Assembly: GCA_013373175.1 (NCBI GenBank)
Contig: JABXII010000018.1
Coordinates: 1 to 64,000 of the forward strand
Reading direction: 5' to 3'
Length of the DNA stretch: 64,000 nt
Origin: Campylobacteraceae bacterium
GTDB lineage: Bacteria > Campylobacterota > Campylobacteria > Campylobacterales > Arcobacteraceae
Each line of letters begins with the position of its first letter. The first letter of the stretch is position 1. Shown one piece after another: positions 45,081 through 53,597 of this stretch. The translations under genes and the position numbers were made by a program. Below the pieces are notes generated by a model. It had not been told where the DNA came from. It was given only the letters and a program-made list of their open reading frames with translations, and did not search any database.

Positions 45081-45128
45081 TTAAGATTGTTGAGATTCTA
45101 TTAAGATATTGTCAAGAAATTGTCAAGA
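45081..45128. promoter_or_regulatory. Phased direct-repeat operator between the sulfite oxidase and two-component genes
   Basis: Five similar heptamers lie on one face: TTAAGAT (45081), TTGAGAT (45090), TTAAGAT (45101), TCAAGAA (45112) and TCAAGAA (45122), spaced 9-11 bp. OmpR-family regulators bind direct repeats with about 10-11 bp period. The array lies upstream of both the sulfite oxidase gene and the OmpR-type regulator gene. A TATAAT at 45160-45165 follows for the rightward genes. Confidence 0.6.
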
Positions 45129-45203
45129 AAATCTTAATATTTAGTTAATGTTACAATTGTATAATCATGTAAACTACCACAGTTAAATAAAATTGAGAAC
45201 TAA

Positions 45204-45890
45204 ATGAAAAAAAATATATTAATAATAGAAGATGAAGAGCCAATTGTAAACTTAATAAAAAATAGGCTTGATTCAGAAATTTATGATGTTGATATTGCAT
45301 TAGATGGACAAAGTGCTTTACAACAAGTAGAAAAAAAAGAGTATGACCTTGTAACCTTAGATATTATGTTACCCCAAATAGATGGCTTTACCCTTTGTGA
45401 TTCAATAAGAAAGCACTCTAAAAAAACACTAATAATTATGATAAGTGCTTTAGATACTGAAGAGTTTAAAACAAAAGGTTATGACTATGGAATTGATGAT
45501 TATATTGCAAAACCTTTTTCTGCAAAAGAGTTATCTCTTAAAATAAAATCTCTTTTGAAAAGAAGAGATGAATTAACAATGACAAAAGAAGAAGAGAAAA
45601 CAAGTATTTTATTTATAAATGATGAAGCTAAAGAAGTTTTTATCAATAAGCATATAGTTGACTTTACGCCTAGTGAATACTTTATATTATCTGTTTTTAC
45701 AAGCAATAAAAATAGAGTATATTCAAGACAAGAATTAGCACAATTAATTTATGATAACTATTTAGGTGAAATTGATGAGAGAGGAATAGATAGTCATATT
45801 TGTAATATAAGAAAAAAAATCTCATTTCACCATGACAAAAATATCATAAAAACAATAAGAGGTGTAGGATATAAAATAGATGAAAATTAA
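45204..45890 (+). CDS. OmpR family response regulator
   Basis: A 228-aa two-domain regulator. The receiver domain has the acidic pair ED at residues 9-10, the phosphorylation site in YDLVTLDIMLPQ (D53) and the conserved lysine in DYIAKPFSAKEL. The C-terminal winged helix has DFTPSEYFILSVF and GIDSHICNIRKKI, ending TIRGVGYKI. It overlaps its kinase gene by 11 nt. The phased repeats upstream suggest it regulates itself and the sulfite oxidase genes. Confidence 0.92.
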   Translation: MKKNILIIEDEEPIVNLIKNRLDSEIYDVDIALDGQSALQQVEKKEYDLVTLDIMLPQIDGFTLCDSIRKHSKKTLIIMISALDTEEFKTKGYDYGIDDYIAKPFSAKELSLKIKSLLKRRDELTMTKEEEKTSILFINDEAKEVFINKHIVDFTPSEYFILSVFTSNKNRVYSRQELAQLIYDNYLGEIDERGIDSHICNIRKKISFHHDKNIIKTIRGVGYKIDEN

Positions 45891-46911
45891 AACATTTATT
45901 GTAACACTAGCTACTGTTGCAGGTTTAATTGTTTCAACTTTTACTGCTGTTATGACCTTTGTAATTATTGGTGAGCCTATTCATAGTGAGATGTTTATAA
46001 AGATTTCTCTTACGATATTATCTGTTTTACCAATAATTGCTTTTCTTAGTTTGTTTTCTGGAACTTATCTTTCTAGAAACTCTATATTTATTCAAAAACG
46101 ATTAGCAAAAATCAAAAATCAAAAATTTACTCAAAGTAGTGATAAGTTTTTAATAGAAGAAGTAAATGAAATAAATAAAGATATAAACTATTTATCAAAT
46201 CAACTTGAAACATTAATTGGAGACTTAAAGCAAAAGAATCATAACCTTTCAAATCTTCTTATTTCTATGTCCCATGATATAAAAACTCCAATGACGATAA
46301 TAAATGGTTATATAGAAGAGATAGAAGATGGTTTAGTTTCAAAGAAACAACTGCCTGAAACACTTGATTATATGAAAAAAGAGATTAACTTTTTAAATGA
46401 ACTGACTATAGATATGTTGGAGTTTATTTCATCAATGGAAAGACATAAAGCAAAAGAGCAAATCATCTTATACTATTTCATTGAGAATGAAGTTTTTCCA
46501 CATTTACCAAAAAATGAAAATATACAATTAATAAATAAAATAGACAAAGATTTAGTAATAAAATTTAATAAAATTGATTTAAAAAAGATTTGTATAAATA
46601 TCATTTGCAATGCAATAAAACACATTGAAAAAGGATATGTAAAAGTATCTAGCAAAGATGAAAATATCTACTTTGAAAATAATGGTAGTAAAATTGAAAA
46701 AGAGTATAGTAAAAAGATATTCGAGCCATTTTTTACAACTTCTAAAAGCAAAAATAGAAAGAACAGAAAATATAGGAAAAATGGTTTTGGCTTAGGCTTA
46801 TCAGTTGTAAGTAATTTATCTGCAAATAACTCTTATAAATGTATTTTAAAATCAAGTGATGAAGAAAAAACTATTTTTAGTCTTGAAAAAGATGAAGTAG
46901 CAATCAAATAG
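45880..46911 (+). CDS. Sensor histidine kinase
   Basis: A 343-aa kinase with two N-terminal membrane helices (about 5-30 and 38-62) joined by a very short periplasmic loop, so the signal is probably membrane or intracellular. The dimerisation helix carries ISMSHDIKTPMTIINGYIEE (H near 131). The ATPase part shows NIICNAIKHIEKG, EPFFTTSKS and GFGLGLSVVS. It is translationally coupled to the OmpR-type regulator and is its cognate kinase. Confidence 0.9.
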   Translation: MKIKTFIVTLATVAGLIVSTFTAVMTFVIIGEPIHSEMFIKISLTILSVLPIIAFLSLFSGTYLSRNSIFIQKRLAKIKNQKFTQSSDKFLIEEVNEINKDINYLSNQLETLIGDLKQKNHNLSNLLISMSHDIKTPMTIINGYIEEIEDGLVSKKQLPETLDYMKKEINFLNELTIDMLEFISSMERHKAKEQIILYYFIENEVFPHLPKNENIQLINKIDKDLVIKFNKIDLKKICINIICNAIKHIEKGYVKVSSKDENIYFENNGSKIEKEYSKKIFEPFFTTSKSKNRKNRKYRKNGFGLGLSVVSNLSANNSYKCILKSSDEEKTIFSLEKDEVAIK

Positions 46912-46931
46912 AAAGTAAACTACTTTCTATT
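46907..46931. terminator. Convergent terminator between two kinase genes
   Basis: aatagaaagta (46907-46917), a 3-nt loop and tactttctatt (46921-46931) form an 11-bp stem overlapping both stop codons. Confidence 0.65.
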
Positions 46932-48483
46932 TTGGTAAATAAATTTCAAACCTTGCACCATGTTTTGTATCTCTAACTCTAAGTTTTCCATTCATATTTT
47001 TTTCAACAATAATCTTTGACATATAAAGTCCAATACCTGTTCCGTCACTATCTTTTTTTGTAGTAAAATATGGTTCAAAGACTTTACTTTTTGGTTCTAC
47101 TTTAATTCCCCCACCATTATCTTCTATAAGTAAGATAACATTGTTTTCACTCTCTTTTGCGTAGATTTTTATCCAAGGTTCTTCTATCTTATTTTGAATA
47201 AGAACATCTTTTGCATTTGTAATGATATTTAAAATTACTTGCTGAAACTCATTTGCATATGTATTTAACTTAATTTTATCAGGAATATCCATATCTACTA
47301 AGATACTATTATTTGATAAAGCACTTGAGATAATAGTCATAATAGAATCCATTGAAGTTCTTAAATAAAACTCTTCTTTAGACTTTTTAGGCATAAAGAA
47401 GTTTCTAAAATCATCAATCGTATGAGACATAAACTCTAAAACAGCTTCTGCTTCTCTTACTTTTTTATCCATTACTTTTTCATCAAGTCTTTCCATATAA
47501 TACTTAAACTTGATATTCATAAAGATAGAAGATAGTTCTGATAAAGGTTGTCTCCATTGATGTGCAATATTAGAAATCATCTCTCCTAAGGCTATAAACT
47601 TTGACTTTTGAACAAGAAGTTGTTCATGTTCCCTATTTTTCTCAATCTCGTCTTCAACTCTTTTTTCAAGATTTTCATTTAGTTCATTTAGTTCGTCTGT
47701 TTTTGCTTTTACTCTTCTTTGGTAAGACTTTAGTACATCATCGATTTTTTGAGAAACTAAGATTGAAATTACAATAGCTATTGATAAAAATAGTGTAAAT
47801 AATAAGATATTTTGGAATATCTGATTTTGAATACTTTTTTGAAGTTGCTCTCTATTTCTTGAAATCTCTTCTTCAATATCATCAGTATAAATTCCAACTG
47901 CAATAACCCACTTCCATCTAGGGAAATATTTAAAATATGAAAGCTTTTGATTTGAGGTATCACTATTTACTTTTTTATAGGCATACTCTGTATAAGATTC
48001 ACCTTTTAATCTTATGTCTTCCATAAACTCTTGCCGAAACTTCTTACCGTTTGCATCTTTATAGTTTGTGGAAATTACATGACTTAATAAATCAGGTCTA
48101 TTTGGATTTACAAGTAGTTTTGCAAAATCATCTCCACCATTTATATTTAAAATCTCATATACAAAAATATAGTTACTCTTATCTTCATCAAAAGAGATAT
48201 TATTTAAAAGCCTTACTGTATCTTTTTTTAACTCTTCTTCATTCTCTTCATCACTTTTTGTTGCATTATATTTTATAACATCAATAATAGTATCAATCTC
48301 TTTTTTTAACATGATTTTTTGATTTTTATAGTAGTCATGAATATATTTATCCATTTGTCTATCAAAATCTTCATATGTCTTTTTTACATAAAAGTATGAA
48401 ATCATAAGAATCATTGTTGTCATGATGATTATGAATACATAAATTATGATTTTTGAAATATTTTTTTCTGTTATTAACTGCAA
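46927..48483 (-). CDS. Cache-domain sensor histidine kinase
   Basis: A 518-aa membrane kinase. Transmembrane helix 1 (about 10-30) and helix 2 (about 228-250) flank a periplasmic single-Cache domain with the typical YIFVYEILNINGG and FPRWKWVIAVGIYTDDIEEE segments, which bind small organic ligands in relatives. A coiled coil leads to the Campylobacterota-type phosphoacceptor box NIAHQWRQPLSEL (H about 307). The ATPase motifs are NIITNAKDVL, IEDNGGGI and GTGIGLYMSK. It is divergent from, and presumably paired with, the regulator at 48546. Confidence 0.92.
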   Translation of the reverse strand: MQLITEKNISKIIIYVFIIIMTTMILMISYFYVKKTYEDFDRQMDKYIHDYYKNQKIMLKKEIDTIIDVIKYNATKSDEENEEELKKDTVRLLNNISFDEDKSNYIFVYEILNINGGDDFAKLLVNPNRPDLLSHVISTNYKDANGKKFRQEFMEDIRLKGESYTEYAYKKVNSDTSNQKLSYFKYFPRWKWVIAVGIYTDDIEEEISRNREQLQKSIQNQIFQNILLFTLFLSIAIVISILVSQKIDDVLKSYQRRVKAKTDELNELNENLEKRVEDEIEKNREHEQLLVQKSKFIALGEMISNIAHQWRQPLSELSSIFMNIKFKYYMERLDEKVMDKKVREAEAVLEFMSHTIDDFRNFFMPKKSKEEFYLRTSMDSIMTIISSALSNNSILVDMDIPDKIKLNTYANEFQQVILNIITNAKDVLIQNKIEEPWIKIYAKESENNVILLIEDNGGGIKVEPKSKVFEPYFTTKKDSDGTGIGLYMSKIIVEKNMNGKLRVRDTKHGARFEIYLPK

Positions 48484-48545
48484 ATTCTAAACCCTAATGC
48501 TATTTTGGATATGATACCATACTTTTAATAATAGGGGTTTTTTGT

Positions 48546-49226
48546 ATGGACAAATCATTAATTTCAAACTTGAAAAACTTCACTATTTTATATATTGAAG
48601 ATGAAGAAGGTATTAGAAAGAACATTACTGAGGTATTAAAGGACTTATTTAAAGAAACCTACGTAGCTAAAAATGCAAAAGAAGGCTACAAATTATATGA
48701 ACAAAATAAACCTGACCTAATCATTACTGATATTAAAATGCCAAATGAAACAGGAATTGAATTAATAAAAAGAATCAGAAAAATTGACAGTAAAGTAAGA
48801 GTTATTATAACTTCAGCACATACAGATTTAGAGTATATGCTTGAAGCTACTGAACTGCATCTTGTAAAATATATTATCAAACCACTGACAGAGGTAAAAC
48901 TTATTGAAGCTTTGGAAGCTTTTGTAAAAAGTTTTGATAGTGCTAGAGTTTATAACCTTTTAGAAGGTTGGTTATTTGATGAAAGTAAATCAATTATTCA
49001 ATCACCAGAGGAAGAGTTTAAACTAACAAAAAAAGAGAATCAGTTCCTAAAACTTTTAATTCAAAAAAATAGAATTATTACCTATGAAGAGATGGAAAAT
49101 ATTATTTGGAATGAAGATATTATGACTCCAAATGCTATGAGACTATTTATCAAAAACTTCAGAAAAAAACTTCCAATAGATGCACTTAAAAATGTGCAAG
49201 GAACAGGATACAGACTAGTATTATAA
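48546..49226 (+). CDS. OmpR family response regulator paired with the Cache kinase
   Basis: A 226-aa regulator. The receiver domain has YIEDEEG, the phosphorylation site PDLIITDIKMPNETG (D62) and KYIIKPLTEVKL. The C-terminal winged helix has KLTKKENQFLKLLIQ and NAMRLFIKNFRKKLP, ending in VQGTGYRLVL. It lies 62 nt from the divergent Cache kinase gene, so the two form a two-component system. A hairpin covering its stop separates it from the converging EI24 gene. Confidence 0.9.
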   Translation: MDKSLISNLKNFTILYIEDEEGIRKNITEVLKDLFKETYVAKNAKEGYKLYEQNKPDLIITDIKMPNETGIELIKRIRKIDSKVRVIITSAHTDLEYMLEATELHLVKYIIKPLTEVKLIEALEAFVKSFDSARVYNLLEGWLFDESKSIIQSPEEEFKLTKKENQFLKLLIQKNRIITYEEMENIIWNEDIMTPNAMRLFIKNFRKKLPIDALKNVQGTGYRLVL

Positions 49227-49233
49227 ACTAGTC
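49213..49233. terminator. Short convergent hairpin
   Basis: gactagt (49213-49219), a 7-nt loop and actagtc (49227-49233) form a 7-bp stem containing the ends of both converging genes. No good T-run is present. Confidence 0.45.
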
Positions 49234-50046
49234 TTGTATCTGCTTTGTTTCTAAATTATTTAAAATACTATCTTCATTATTCCTAATCTTTTTTAACTCT
49301 TGAAAATATCCATGACCTAAATAGATAATATAAAATACTGCTGTAAATAGCGTGATAAAAGGCACCATTGATAAGATATATAAAAAAACAGTTCTAGCCC
49401 TAAATGAGTTTGCTTTTTTTGCATGAATTACTGCATACTCTTCTTTTGTAAGAATAGTTGATGCAATATCATAGTTTAAAAGCTTATGGAAAAAATAGTA
49501 TAAAGGTAAATTAAAAGCAATTATATTTATAAAAGGAATAAAATATAAAGGCATTAATACAAAAAACATTATTACCATGATAAGTCCGCTTCTAAATAAA
49601 ACCCATAGAGGACTTAAAATATTTCCAAAGCCATTTGTTTTTATCTCTTTATAGTGTTTCTTTTGAAGGTTTTCTAAAATAAAAGGTGTTAAAAAACCTA
49701 TAATAATAAGTGTAGTAAACACTGAAAACATCATTACAAATAGTGTTCCAATAGTATAAAATAAAAATCCAACTAACCAAGAAGTTACTGAGTATTGAAA
49801 TAAAAATGCAATAACTGCAGTTGCCCAAATATAATAAAATGGAGCATTTGGGTCAACTGCTATATCTTGACCATTTTGTGTTGTTTCTATATAAATTTGT
49901 AATGAATCAAAACCATAATCAGCAGCACTATAAAAAGCTATTAGTAAAACTATCATTGTAATGATAAGTGGTAAAAAAGCTATTTTAAGCATTGGTTTTG
50001 TAAAAAAATCCCTAACACTTAAAGCTATCATTTGTCCTTCTAACAT
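49228..50046 (-). CDS. EI24 domain (CysZ/DUF540-like) membrane protein
   Basis: A 272-aa integral membrane protein with about five long hydrophobic segments. The EI24/CysZ-like layout is visible: SVRDFFTKPMLKIAFLPLIIT at the start, a large loop, then FLTPFILENLQKK and LPLYYFFHKLLNYDIA with the short helical hairpins typical of the family. CysZ members import sulfate; distant members are uncharacterised, so the substrate is left open. It starts 9 nt after the radical SAM gene and is probably in its operon. Confidence 0.75.
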   Translation of the reverse strand: MLEGQMIALSVRDFFTKPMLKIAFLPLIITMIVLLIAFYSAADYGFDSLQIYIETTQNGQDIAVDPNAPFYYIWATAVIAFLFQYSVTSWLVGFLFYTIGTLFVMMFSVFTTLIIIGFLTPFILENLQKKHYKEIKTNGFGNILSPLWVLFRSGLIMVIMFFVLMPLYFIPFINIIAFNLPLYYFFHKLLNYDIASTILTKEEYAVIHAKKANSFRARTVFLYILSMVPFITLFTAVFYIIYLGHGYFQELKKIRNNEDSILNNLETKQIQD

Positions 50047-50055
50047 TTAAAACCT

Positions 50056-50931
50056 TTATTTATTAAATCTTGTTCTATATTCACATTTTTGACAAAGCTC
50101 TTCTATTACTTTGCCACTTTTAAAACCTTGTCTTATATCTTGAACTCTTTTAGAAGCTAAAATCTCTTTAATAGAAGAGTTATTAATATCTCCTAAGTTT
50201 ATAACTGCATCTTTATCTAAGCAACATGGAGCTACTTTCCCTGAACTTAAAATTGCAAAGTGAGAGTCTAAGCCATAGCAAGTTCCTTCTTTAGAAACAA
50301 ACTCATTATCCAAACTTGGCCAATTGAAGTATTCATCAAAGTTTATAAAAACCATTCTATCTAGTTTTATATTTTTTGGTTTCTCTTTATAAATTGCATC
50401 TAAATTCAAGTTTACATCAAAATGCTTTTCTAGATAATTAAAAACTTTGCTATTAAAATCTTTAGCACTTTTACTATCATCTAAATTCCAAATTCTAAAG
50501 TTGATAAAAAAGTGTTGCTTTTTTTCAATTGCATACTTTGTAAACTCAACTATTGGATTAAGATACTCTTCTAAAGACTTTTTGTGAGAGTTTGCATTAT
50601 ATGAGTTTATAGAGAAGTTTATTTGTCTTATTGCCTTGTGCATTAATGTTTCATGGAAACTTTGATTTATATTGTTTGCAGTAGTTACTATATTTACTTT
50701 TAGTTCATGTTTTAAACTTATAGCTAAATATTCATTTAGATTTTTCAAAACTAAAGGATCACCAACTACATGATAAGCTAGCTCATTAGTTACTTCTTTT
50801 AATTGCTTGTTTAACTCATCAAACTTTGAAAGCTTCATGGTCTCATTTGGCTGAAGCTTAGGAGGGCAGAAACTACATTTTAGGTTACATACATTAGTTA
50901 CTTCTACATGTACTTTTTTGAACTTTGCTAT
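50056..50931 (-). CDS. Radical SAM/SPASM-type protein with apparent AUA start
   Basis: The first ordinary start codon in this frame (ATG 50838) would leave out the cluster motif. Upstream the frame continues to a TAG at 50941-50943 and encodes KFKKVHVEVTNVCNLKCSFC, that is CxxxCxxC. No ATG, GTG or TTG lies between. An ATA at 50929-50931, 8 nt after AGG, would give MAKFKKVHVEV, the expected N-terminus. The C-terminal part has SSGKVAPCCLDKD and CQKCEYR, a SPASM-like second cluster site. The 291-aa protein is therefore probably translated from AUA or has a mutated start. The substrate is unknown. Confidence 0.75.
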   Translation of the reverse strand: MAKFKKVHVEVTNVCNLKCSFCPPKLQPNETMKLSKFDELNKQLKEVTNELAYHVVGDPLVLKNLNEYLAISLKHELKVNIVTTANNINQSFHETLMHKAIRQINFSINSYNANSHKKSLEEYLNPIVEFTKYAIEKKQHFFINFRIWNLDDSKSAKDFNSKVFNYLEKHFDVNLNLDAIYKEKPKNIKLDRMVFINFDEYFNWPSLDNEFVSKEGTCYGLDSHFAILSSGKVAPCCLDKDAVINLGDINNSSIKEILASKRVQDIRQGFKSGKVIEELCQKCEYRTRFNK

Positions 50932-50940
50932 AACTATTAC

Positions 50941-51477
50941 CTACTTTAAAAGATATGGCAAGTCTTCTTTTAAAGACTGTAATAAGTCTTCATTTAAAAA
51001 GAACCTTGCAAATTCAAAATCTCTATTTTTATAAGCATACGCACAAATATATCTATTTCTTTTTAGTAATTCTATTGTTTGTTCTAAGCTAGATTGTAAC
51101 TGTTTGTTTTCTTGATAATAAGTATAAATAGCTTTTAAGGGTTCTTCCATATTTGAATCTTTTAAAAACACAACATTGTCTTCTAAAAAGTCAATTACAT
51201 TTTCATCATTTGATTTAATATTTAAAAAGGCTAATTTAATATCTTCCATTCTTAAATCAAATTTATATCCTAAAAGAAGTATCTCTTTTACATTATTTAG
51301 ATTATTTTGTTGGAAATAGTATTGTAGTAAAAGTTTTAAATAATGATCTTTTACATCATCTTCAAAACCATCTATATATTCTAATACATACTCTACATCA
51401 TCAATCTTATTATTTTCTAAAAGTGCCTTATGAATAATTCCTATTTCACCTAATATTTCATGTAATCTATCGTTCAT
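50941..51477 (-). CDS. Helical hypothetical protein upstream of the radical SAM gene
   Basis: A 178-aa all-helical, acidic protein (MNDRLHEILGEIGIIHKALLENN) of repeat-like helices and no known motif. The start at 51477 is favoured by an aaggt site 7 nt upstream. A start nine codons earlier would overlap the kinase gene. The stop TAG is in the same frame as the following radical SAM gene, with no intervening in-frame ATG, GTG or TTG before the cluster motif, so the two products could also be linked by rare readthrough. Confidence 0.6.
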   Translation of the reverse strand: MNDRLHEILGEIGIIHKALLENNKIDDVEYVLEYIDGFEDDVKDHYLKLLLQYYFQQNNLNNVKEILLLGYKFDLRMEDIKLAFLNIKSNDENVIDFLEDNVVFLKDSNMEEPLKAIYTYYQENKQLQSSLEQTIELLKRNRYICAYAYKNRDFEFARFFLNEDLLQSLKEDLPYLLK

Positions 51478-51487
51478 TTTTATTACC

Positions 51488-53068
51488 TTATCTGTTTTGT
51501 ACAAAAGGAAGTTTTATCTCAAAACATGCACCTAAATATACAGAGCTATTATACTCAACATTTTCATTTGTAACACTTATTTTTCCATTCATATGTTTAA
51601 CAATATTTTCTGACATATAAAGACCAATTCCCGTACCTTGAGAATTATGTTTTGTAGTAAAATATGGTTCAAATATTCTGTCTAAGATAAACTTATCTAT
51701 TCCACCAGCATTATCTTTTACTCTAATATACAAATAATCTTCATCAGAAGAAGTCTCTATAATAATAAACTTCTTACCCTCTTTCTTGATTAATTCATCT
51801 TTTGCATTTGTAATAATATTTAATAAAACTTGTAATAACTCATTTTCATAAGTAAAAAGTTCCATATCATCGATACTAGTAATAAATTCAATGTGTTCTT
51901 TTGTATATCTAGCTTTTGATAGTTTAATTGAAGTTTTAATTACACTTTTTAGATGGAATCTATTTTTTTGTTTATTTGGTTTAAAGAAGTTTCTAAAATC
52001 ATCTATAGTTTTTGATAGATATTGAACTTGCTCATTTATATCATTTAAACCTGCATCTAAAAGGTCTTTATTTAATAAGTCTTGGTCATTTTGTAAAATC
52101 ATTCCTGTTGATAGAACAGATACAGCAGAAAGTGGTTGTCTCCATTGGTGAGCTATATTTTCAAGCATTTCACCCATGGCTGCCATTTTTGACTGTCTTT
52201 TCATAATTGTTTCATAGTCTAGTAAGTCTTTTTTAACTTTACTAATCTCTTTTTCCAGTGTTTTATTATAGTTTTTAAGTTTTAAATTTAAGTCTTCTCT
52301 TTTTCCATCTATTTCAAGTCTTTCTGAAATATCTCTTGAAATAGCAGTTACAAAAAATTTACCTTGATACTCTTTTAAATGAAGTGAGGTCTCTATAGGA
52401 ATATCTTTACCAGACTTAGAAGTATATACACCAAAAGAAGTTAGAGCATGCTCATGTTTTATTTTTTCTAAGATTTCTACAGTAGGCATACTATCAGGAC
52501 TTTCCATTGGCTTTCTAATCTTAGATATTTCCATTTTCTTTAGTTCTGCTAAAGTATATCCCAATTGGTCACAGGCAGTTTCATTTGCAAACTCAATTAT
52601 CTGTGTTTCATGGTCAACAACAAAAATCATATCTTTTGAAGAGTTAATTAGATCAAAGTATAAATTTATCTCTTCTGTTCTTCTAATTCTACTTGTAATA
52701 TCTCTTGCATATGAAAAGAGACATTCTTTCCCATCTATTTCTGTAAACGTTGAAAGAACTTCTACTGGGAAATGTCTTCCATCTTTTCTTTTATGATATG
52801 TTTCTAAGGTATTAGCTTGTCCAGTAGATTTTTTTTTAGCAAATATTTCTAAAGCATCTAAATATTTTTCTTTAGTATTTACATTTGCATCAATATCCCA
52901 TACATGAAGTTTTGTAATCTCTTCTTTAGTATAGCCTAAAGTTTCAAGGGCATTATTATTGGCAAATAATACCTCACCTTCTTTGTTTAAAAGGTATATT
53001 GCTTGATTAGATAAAGAGAATGAAGCTTCAAGTATAGAATTTAAGTTATTATTTACAAATTCATTCAT
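51488..53068 (-). CDS. PAS-domain sensor histidine kinase (cytoplasmic)
   Basis: A 526-aa kinase without membrane helices. It carries two PAS domains (about residues 12-125 and 138-255), each with the usual tail (GRHFPVEVLSTF; GKDIPIETSLHLKEY). A coiled coil follows, then NIAHQWRQPLSAVSVLS (H about 306) and ATPase motifs NIITNAKDEL, VKDNAGGI and GTGIGLYMSENIV. It likely senses an internal redox or ligand signal. No adjacent response regulator is present. It is the first gene of the leftward set that includes the radical SAM and EI24 genes. Confidence 0.9.
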   Translation of the reverse strand: MNEFVNNNLNSILEASFSLSNQAIYLLNKEGEVLFANNNALETLGYTKEEITKLHVWDIDANVNTKEKYLDALEIFAKKKSTGQANTLETYHKRKDGRHFPVEVLSTFTEIDGKECLFSYARDITSRIRRTEEINLYFDLINSSKDMIFVVDHETQIIEFANETACDQLGYTLAELKKMEISKIRKPMESPDSMPTVEILEKIKHEHALTSFGVYTSKSGKDIPIETSLHLKEYQGKFFVTAISRDISERLEIDGKREDLNLKLKNYNKTLEKEISKVKKDLLDYETIMKRQSKMAAMGEMLENIAHQWRQPLSAVSVLSTGMILQNDQDLLNKDLLDAGLNDINEQVQYLSKTIDDFRNFFKPNKQKNRFHLKSVIKTSIKLSKARYTKEHIEFITSIDDMELFTYENELLQVLLNIITNAKDELIKKEGKKFIIIETSSDEDYLYIRVKDNAGGIDKFILDRIFEPYFTTKHNSQGTGIGLYMSENIVKHMNGKISVTNENVEYNSSVYLGACFEIKLPFVQNR

Positions 53069-53134
53069 TTATTAAGTCTTTATAGTTTTTCGTAATTCTA
53101 TTGAAGTTTTGATTAATATGTAGTTAAAATTAAG

Positions 53135-53211
53135 TGGAGCGGGAGACGAGACTCGAACTCGCGACAATCTGCTTGGAAGGCAGAGGCTCTAGCCAACTGA
53201 GCTACTCCCGC
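53135..53211 (-). tRNA. tRNA-Gly (anticodon TCC), copy 2
   Basis: Leftward 77-nt tRNA with encoded CCA. The acceptor stem GCGGGAG pairs with CTCCCGC, the anticodon loop is CTTCCAA, and the T arm contains GTTCGAG. It is identical to the copy at 53257-53333. Confidence 0.95.
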
Positions 53212-53256
53212 AATGGGTGAAATTTTACCAAAAATTTCTTAAAAATAAATAAAAAG

Positions 53257-53333
53257 TGGAGCGGGAGACGAGACTCGAACTCGCGACAATCTGCTTGGAA
53301 GGCAGAGGCTCTAGCCAACTGAGCTACTCCCGC
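53257..53333 (-). tRNA. tRNA-Gly (anticodon TCC), copy 1
   Basis: Same 77-nt gene as the neighbouring copy, including the encoded CCA. The anticodon is TCC. A 45-nt AT-rich spacer separates the two, which looks like a tandem duplication. Confidence 0.95.
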
Positions 53334-53347
53334 ATATTATTATAAAG

Positions 53348-53424
53348 TGGTGGGTTCTCGGAGATTCGAACTCCGGACCACTCGGTTATGAGCCGAGTGC
53401 TCTGACCAACTGAGCTAAGAACCC
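53348..53424 (-). tRNA. tRNA-Met (anticodon CAT)
   Basis: Leftward 77-nt tRNA with encoded CCA. The acceptor GGGTTCT pairs with AGAACCC and the anticodon loop is CTCATAA. The first base pair of the acceptor is intact, so it is not the initiator. Elongator Met is most likely, but a lysidine-modified Ile tRNA cannot be excluded by eye. Confidence 0.85.
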
Positions 53425-53450
53425 AACCACACTAATAACACCATAATTAG

Positions 53451-53540
53451 TGGCGGACAAGGAGAGATTCGAACTCTCGGTCCCCGTAAAGAGACGCACC
53501 CTTAGCAGGGGTGTGGTTTCAGCCACTCACCCACTTGTCC
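53451..53540 (-). tRNA. tRNA-Ser (anticodon GCT)
   Basis: Leftward 90-nt class II tRNA with encoded CCA. The acceptor GGACAAG pairs with CTTGTCC, the anticodon loop is CTGCTAA, and the long variable arm typical of serine tRNAs is present. Confidence 0.95.
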
Positions 53541-53597
53541 AACGAATTAGGAATGAGATTTTAATGAATATGTACTTAAAAACATCTTAATTTTAGG

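Noticed and set aside
48487-48540. Operator between the Cache kinase and its regulator
   Set aside because: aaaccct and aggggttt pair loosely over about 50 bp, but the arms are short and imperfect and could be chance.
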